This document shows, piece after piece, positions 60,070-64,000 of a stretch of 64,000 nt of DNA (the stretch's first letter is position 1; each line of letters starts with the position of its first letter). Origin of the DNA: Zerene cesonia (lineage: Eukaryota; Arthropoda; Insecta; Lepidoptera; Pieridae); the NCBI RefSeq assembly GCF_012273895.1, contig NW_024045132.1:806001-870000 (forward strand), given 5' to 3'. The notes under the pieces were generated by a model. It had not been told where the DNA came from. It searched no databases and was given only the letters and a program-made list of their open reading frames with translations. A program made the position numbers and the translations under genes.

Positions 60070-61069
60070 NNNNNNNNNNNNNNNNNNNNNNNNNNNNNNN
60101 NNNNNNNNNNNNNNNNNNNNNNNNNNNNNNNNNNNNNNNNNNNNNNNNNNNNNNNNNNNNNNNNNNNNNNNNNNNNNNNNNNNNNNNNNNNNNNNNNNNN
60201 NNNNNNNNNNNNNNNNNNNNNNNNNNNNNNNNNNNNNNNNNNNNNNNNNNNNNNNNNNNNNNNNNNNNNNNNNNNNNNNNNNNNNNNNNNNNNNNNNNNN
60301 NNNNNNNNNNNNNNNNNNNNNNNNNNNNNNNNNNNNNNNNNNNNNNNNNNNNNNNNNNNNNNNNNNNNNNNNNNNNNNNNNNNNNNNNNNNNNNNNNNNN
60401 NNNNNNNNNNNNNNNNNNNNNNNNNNNNNNNNNNNNNNNNNNNNNNNNNNNNNNNNNNNNNNNNNNNNNNNNNNNNNNNNNNNNNNNNNNNNNNNNNNNN
60501 NNNNNNNNNNNNNNNNNNNNNNNNNNNNNNNNNNNNNNNNNNNNNNNNNNNNNNNNNNNNNNNNNNNNNNNNNNNNNNNNNNNNNNNNNNNNNNNNNNNN
60601 NNNNNNNNNNNNNNNNNNNNNNNNNNNNNNNNNNNNNNNNNNNNNNNNNNNNNNNNNNNNNNNNNNNNNNNNNNNNNNNNNNNNNNNNNNNNNNNNNNNN
60701 NNNNNNNNNNNNNNNNNNNNNNNNNNNNNNNNNNNNNNNNNNNNNNNNNNNNNNNNNNNNNNNNNNNNNNNNNNNNNNNNNNNNNNNNNNNNNNNNNNNN
60801 NNNNNNNNNNNNNNNNNNNNNNNNNNNNNNNNNNNNNNNNNNNNNNNNNNNNNNNNNNNNNNNNNNNNNNNNNNNNNNNNNNNNNNNNNNNNNNNNNNNN
60901 NNNNNNNNNNNNNNNNNNNNNNNNNNNNNNNNNNNNNNNNNNNNNNNNNNNNNNNNNNNNNNNNNNNNNNNNNNNNNNNNNNNNNNNNNNNNNNNNNNNN
61001 NNNNNNNNNNNNNNNNNNNNNNNNNNNNNNNNNNNNNNNNNNNNNNNNNNNNNNNNNNNNNNNNNNNNN
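60070..61069. other. Assembly gap, exactly 1000 N
   Basis: Placeholder gap; frames across it are artefacts. Confidence 1.
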
Positions 61070-62052
61070 TAATAATAAGTAGGCGCCGAGCAAATGACTC
61101 TCATATTATTTTAATGAGAAGTAAAATTTAAATAGCATTCATTTTAACACCTTGAAAACTTGACGTATCATAAATACCTATGACTCATTGTATTAGGTAA
61201 CGCAAATAAATAGAAGCGATGAGGTTACCGGCACAGTACCTTTATAAAGTGCAGTTTGCTCTTAGAATATTTTTATAATACATTCCTCTGTAAATGGGGA
61301 ATACAGATAACAGCTCAAGTAGATTTTTACTCTTTATACATAATTTTAAAAACACCTAATTAATGAACTAGTAGCTCACTGTTCTATCTAACATATTATG
61401 TTCAATGGAACAATAAAAGGGACACACGAAATTACATTCAAAAGCTAGTTATGATAGCATCACTTGTCTTGTTAGTTTCATTCATGCGCTTCGCCGGACT
61501 TCACAAAACCTTTTTGTTGCTCCAATCCTCTGACTCTTTTATGTAAACCCTCGCCATCGGTTCTGCCTTTTACGATTACACCGTTTTTCTACACCTTCTA
61601 ACGAACGCTGTATTCACGTTTGTTTATTCAACCCGTAGTGGAATGATTTACGAATTTATTCCTGCTATTTCTGTATCTTTAGTGTCAATAGGTTTCGTAT
61701 ATTGATAATTATACATCCTTGTATAGTTTCGTAATAGTATATGTAAATTATGGTATCCGATTGGTATATATTTTTGTATTAATGTTTGAAATCAGTCCAG
61801 TAGTTGGTGAGATTAGCGCGTTCAAAAAACAAACTCTTGTACAGTATTGTTTAAGTATCGAGGAGTTGAAGACAAATTGCAATTATAACAAAGAAAAATG
61901 TGGTCCCGAGATAAGCATCTTCTCAAAATAATGTTCCATATTAAACCGGACAATATCACTAAAGGTTCAATGAACGTAAGTAACATTTCTATAACGTCCT
62001 TAACAGGCAAGGCAAAGAAAACTGTTCCTCTCATCACTTACTAAATGAATGT

Positions 62053-62226
62053 CTAAAACACATACAGTAAAACAAACCATCTGCTGGCTACATTCTGCGT
62101 GGCTTGTACCGGTGCTAAAACAGCGAATTTATTGAAACCGGTTGGCCTTGCGAAACAGTCACAGACATCCTCAATTTGAATTCGAAATTGTTGGGTTAGT
62201 TCCACTATTGAATTCTTTATTCTGTA
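62053..62226 (-). CDS. Open frame of uncertain status, - strand
   Basis: Fifty-seven codons between stops on the - strand, including VELTQQFRIQIEDVCDCFAR and NKFAVLAPVQATQNVASRW, more protein-like and less AT-biased than neighbours. No ATG; a weak acceptor GTTAATACAG is at the front and a donor-like CACCG|GTACAAG inside. It could be an exon of the same - strand gene as 63664-63784, but phases were not matched. Confidence 0.2.
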   Translation of the reverse strand, partial: YRIKNSIVELTQQFRIQIEDVCDCFARPTGFNKFAVLAPVQATQNVASRWFVLLYVF

Positions 62227-63663
62227 TTAACAATATGTAGTTTCGTTTTCAAACGCTAATAATTCTTGGAAAATTGATCAATAACCAGTTTTACGTGGTA
62301 AATCGCAATAACAAAAACATTTGTTCATGTGAATCAGCGGACAGGAACGCAGGTAGATTTTTAAGTAACGGATAACAATGAAAAAAGGTAACAAGGTAAA
62401 GGCACCCTATACGTATAAATCACCATTAACTTTGAGATATTCTTTTCGGGATATCAAATAACAGAACTGTAATTTATAATAATATGTTAGCCTTTTAACA
62501 AAAAGGTTCTAAAAGGAAATCGGTAAAGCATGTCTGTACCACATACATATAAGGTAACAATAGGTAAATTCAATGATAAATCATATATAATATATGAATA
62601 ATTTACTTGTACTTTACAAGCTTAAATCAAAAATTATTTACAGTGTAATATAATGCTAACCTATGATAAAACAAGTCTCGCAGTTATTGCGGCAAAAACC
62701 ATCACTTTGCATGTGTCTGAGACCGTTAACACATAAATTACTATCGCTAACGCTGAAATAACGAACAAGAACAGTTCAATGAACATGTCGAAAGAAAAAC
62801 CTAAAAGGATCACTATATTATATGCAAAATATGTTATTAATTATAATAAGTATATGATAAAGATGTTAATTTCGGTGTACTATACTTCGGACTCCTAGTG
62901 CCACATAGTATCTGTAATATTAAAACAATGTACATAATATTTTTTTATATATTGCTTTATTTCTCTGAACAATTACAAGTTGACGTAAACTATGTATGCA
63001 TTGAAACAAATGGCAGTCTTATTGCTACATAGCAATAGAAGAGACAAATAAATTAAAAATCATTATCATTATTTTCAATGAAATACAATATGCATGCATC
63101 TTGTATTCATTCGATTATCCTGAGTTTGTCTCTAAGATTTATTAAGCAGTTTTCTAAATTTGGTATGACTTAAAATTGTGATGATTATCTCCATTTTGGT
63201 GCAACTAAATTACGCGGAATAAAAAGGGTAAAGATAAAAAGCCATTTAATTTCTACAAGATCAAATGCAATGGTCATGAATATTTCATATCCAGCGTAAC
63301 ATTTTATTAAAGGAAGCGGTCTCATTAGAGTTCCTCGCTTTATAATTTTCCTCAAATGAAAACACGCGGTATGGGAATGGATTTGCAAAAGTATTTGCAT
63401 AAAATTTATTTCAAAGCACTACTTTGTAATATTCTTTATGGTTGAAATAAGATAGCGGCTTCGAAAAGTGAGTCTAGCTTGGCCTAAAAAGAAGAATAAA
63501 TCGAAGTGCTAATTTCAATAAATATGTTCGATGCAATGATACAATTTTAGTTCGGTTTCTACACTTTCACCAAGCTATAGTAGAGATGTAGGTTCATATC
63601 GAGTCAATATAAACTTGTGTTAAAAAGAAGATTGAATTGGAAGTTGGTTGAATGATACCTCAC

Positions 63664-63784
63664 CTGCCTCTATTCAGATTGTAAAACCTTTCGACCCCTC
63701 TGACTTTGGGAACGATATTGGGATTCCACTTGTGATTGCGCGCATACTTTTGCAATTTGTTAAATTCCCATTTGGACGGACTTC
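63664..63784 (-). CDS. Internal exon of an unrecognised - strand gene
   Basis: A 121-base exon with strong borders: acceptor TGATTTCCAG|GAAG (exon starts 63784) and donor GGCAG|GTGAGGT (exon ends 63664). Only one frame is open throughout, phase 1 in and phase 2 out, with 39 complete codons: SPSKWEFNKLQKYARNHKWN followed by PNIVPKVRGVERFYNLNRG. The composition is basic and aromatic and codon use is balanced, unlike chance frames nearby. The 5' part of the gene must lie right of the window. The next exon downstream (lower coordinates) was not identified. I do not recognise the family. Confidence 0.6.
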
Positions 63785-64000
63785 CTGGAAATCAGAAACG
63801 AGAGCGTTTCTACCAACCGAATAAATCTATTATGGTATGTGATAAATTAGGACAAGAACGATGATTTTTTTTCTACTTAATTCTAATAATTTAATGGCTT
63901 TCCTTATAACGACCAATTTATAATCGTGAATGCCAGAAATAAAATTTCCTTAAGTAGCTATTACAATATATCTTGATTCGTAGAAATTAGTAGTACCTTG

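Noticed and set aside
1..64000. CRISPR array, operon or phage-type system
   Set aside because: No regularly spaced direct repeats or clustered compact genes; introns, SINEs and pol III tRNA signals mark the DNA as eukaryotic.

Overview
This window is a eukaryotic, AT-rich, gene-poor stretch that looks like a lepidopteran (butterfly or moth) nuclear genome. Four things point there: a protein resembling the hemolymph ommochrome-binding protein of moths; a tRNA-headed SINE family with an (ATG)n tail typical of Lepidoptera; several copies of a Lep1-like non-autonomous Helitron (TC...CTAG-T ends with a 3' hairpin); and an R1-clade non-LTR retrotransposon. Species cannot be decided from the sequence. 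Seven runs of N interrupt it; six are exactly 1000 bases, so they are placeholders and distances across them are not reliable.

Layout. 1-801 is the 3' part of an ommochrome-binding-protein-like gene on the + strand, already running at the left edge. About 0.8-17 kb is mostly repeats and unexplained AT-rich DNA, with two isolated candidate exons of an unrecognised + strand gene (12127-12211 and 16134-16219). 18910-27047 is the one complete gene: a five-exon Cyt-b5-r orthologue, an N-terminal cytochrome b5 domain fused to a membrane fatty-acid-desaturase domain, 444 residues by my splicing. Immediately 3' of it, on the other strand, are open frames of uncertain status. 28-35 kb is Helitron- and SINE-rich. 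35162-39301 is a gap-interrupted R1-clade retrotransposon (5' UTR plus gag-like ORF1) flanked by a 14-bp target-site duplication. 44.9-45.6 kb is a promoter-like segment with two full CRE palindromes and a TATA box. 48294-48387 is a likely first coding exon on the - strand within a CpG-rich island. 51729-51801 is an intact tRNA-Arg(ACG) with its pol III terminator. 63664-63784 is a well-bounded internal exon of an unrecognised - strand gene at the right edge.

The genes do not form an operon or pathway; they are independently transcribed insect genes separated by transposon debris. The best-supported structural points are the nested retroposition at 10.3-10.8 kb, where both target-site duplications are still perfect, the R1-clade insertion outside rDNA, and three perfect palindromes (8.9, 9.1 and 34.1 kb). 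No bacterial-style system, CRISPR array or obvious viral gene is present. Any undescribed biology here is more likely in the unrecognised exons and the palindromes than in a gene cluster.
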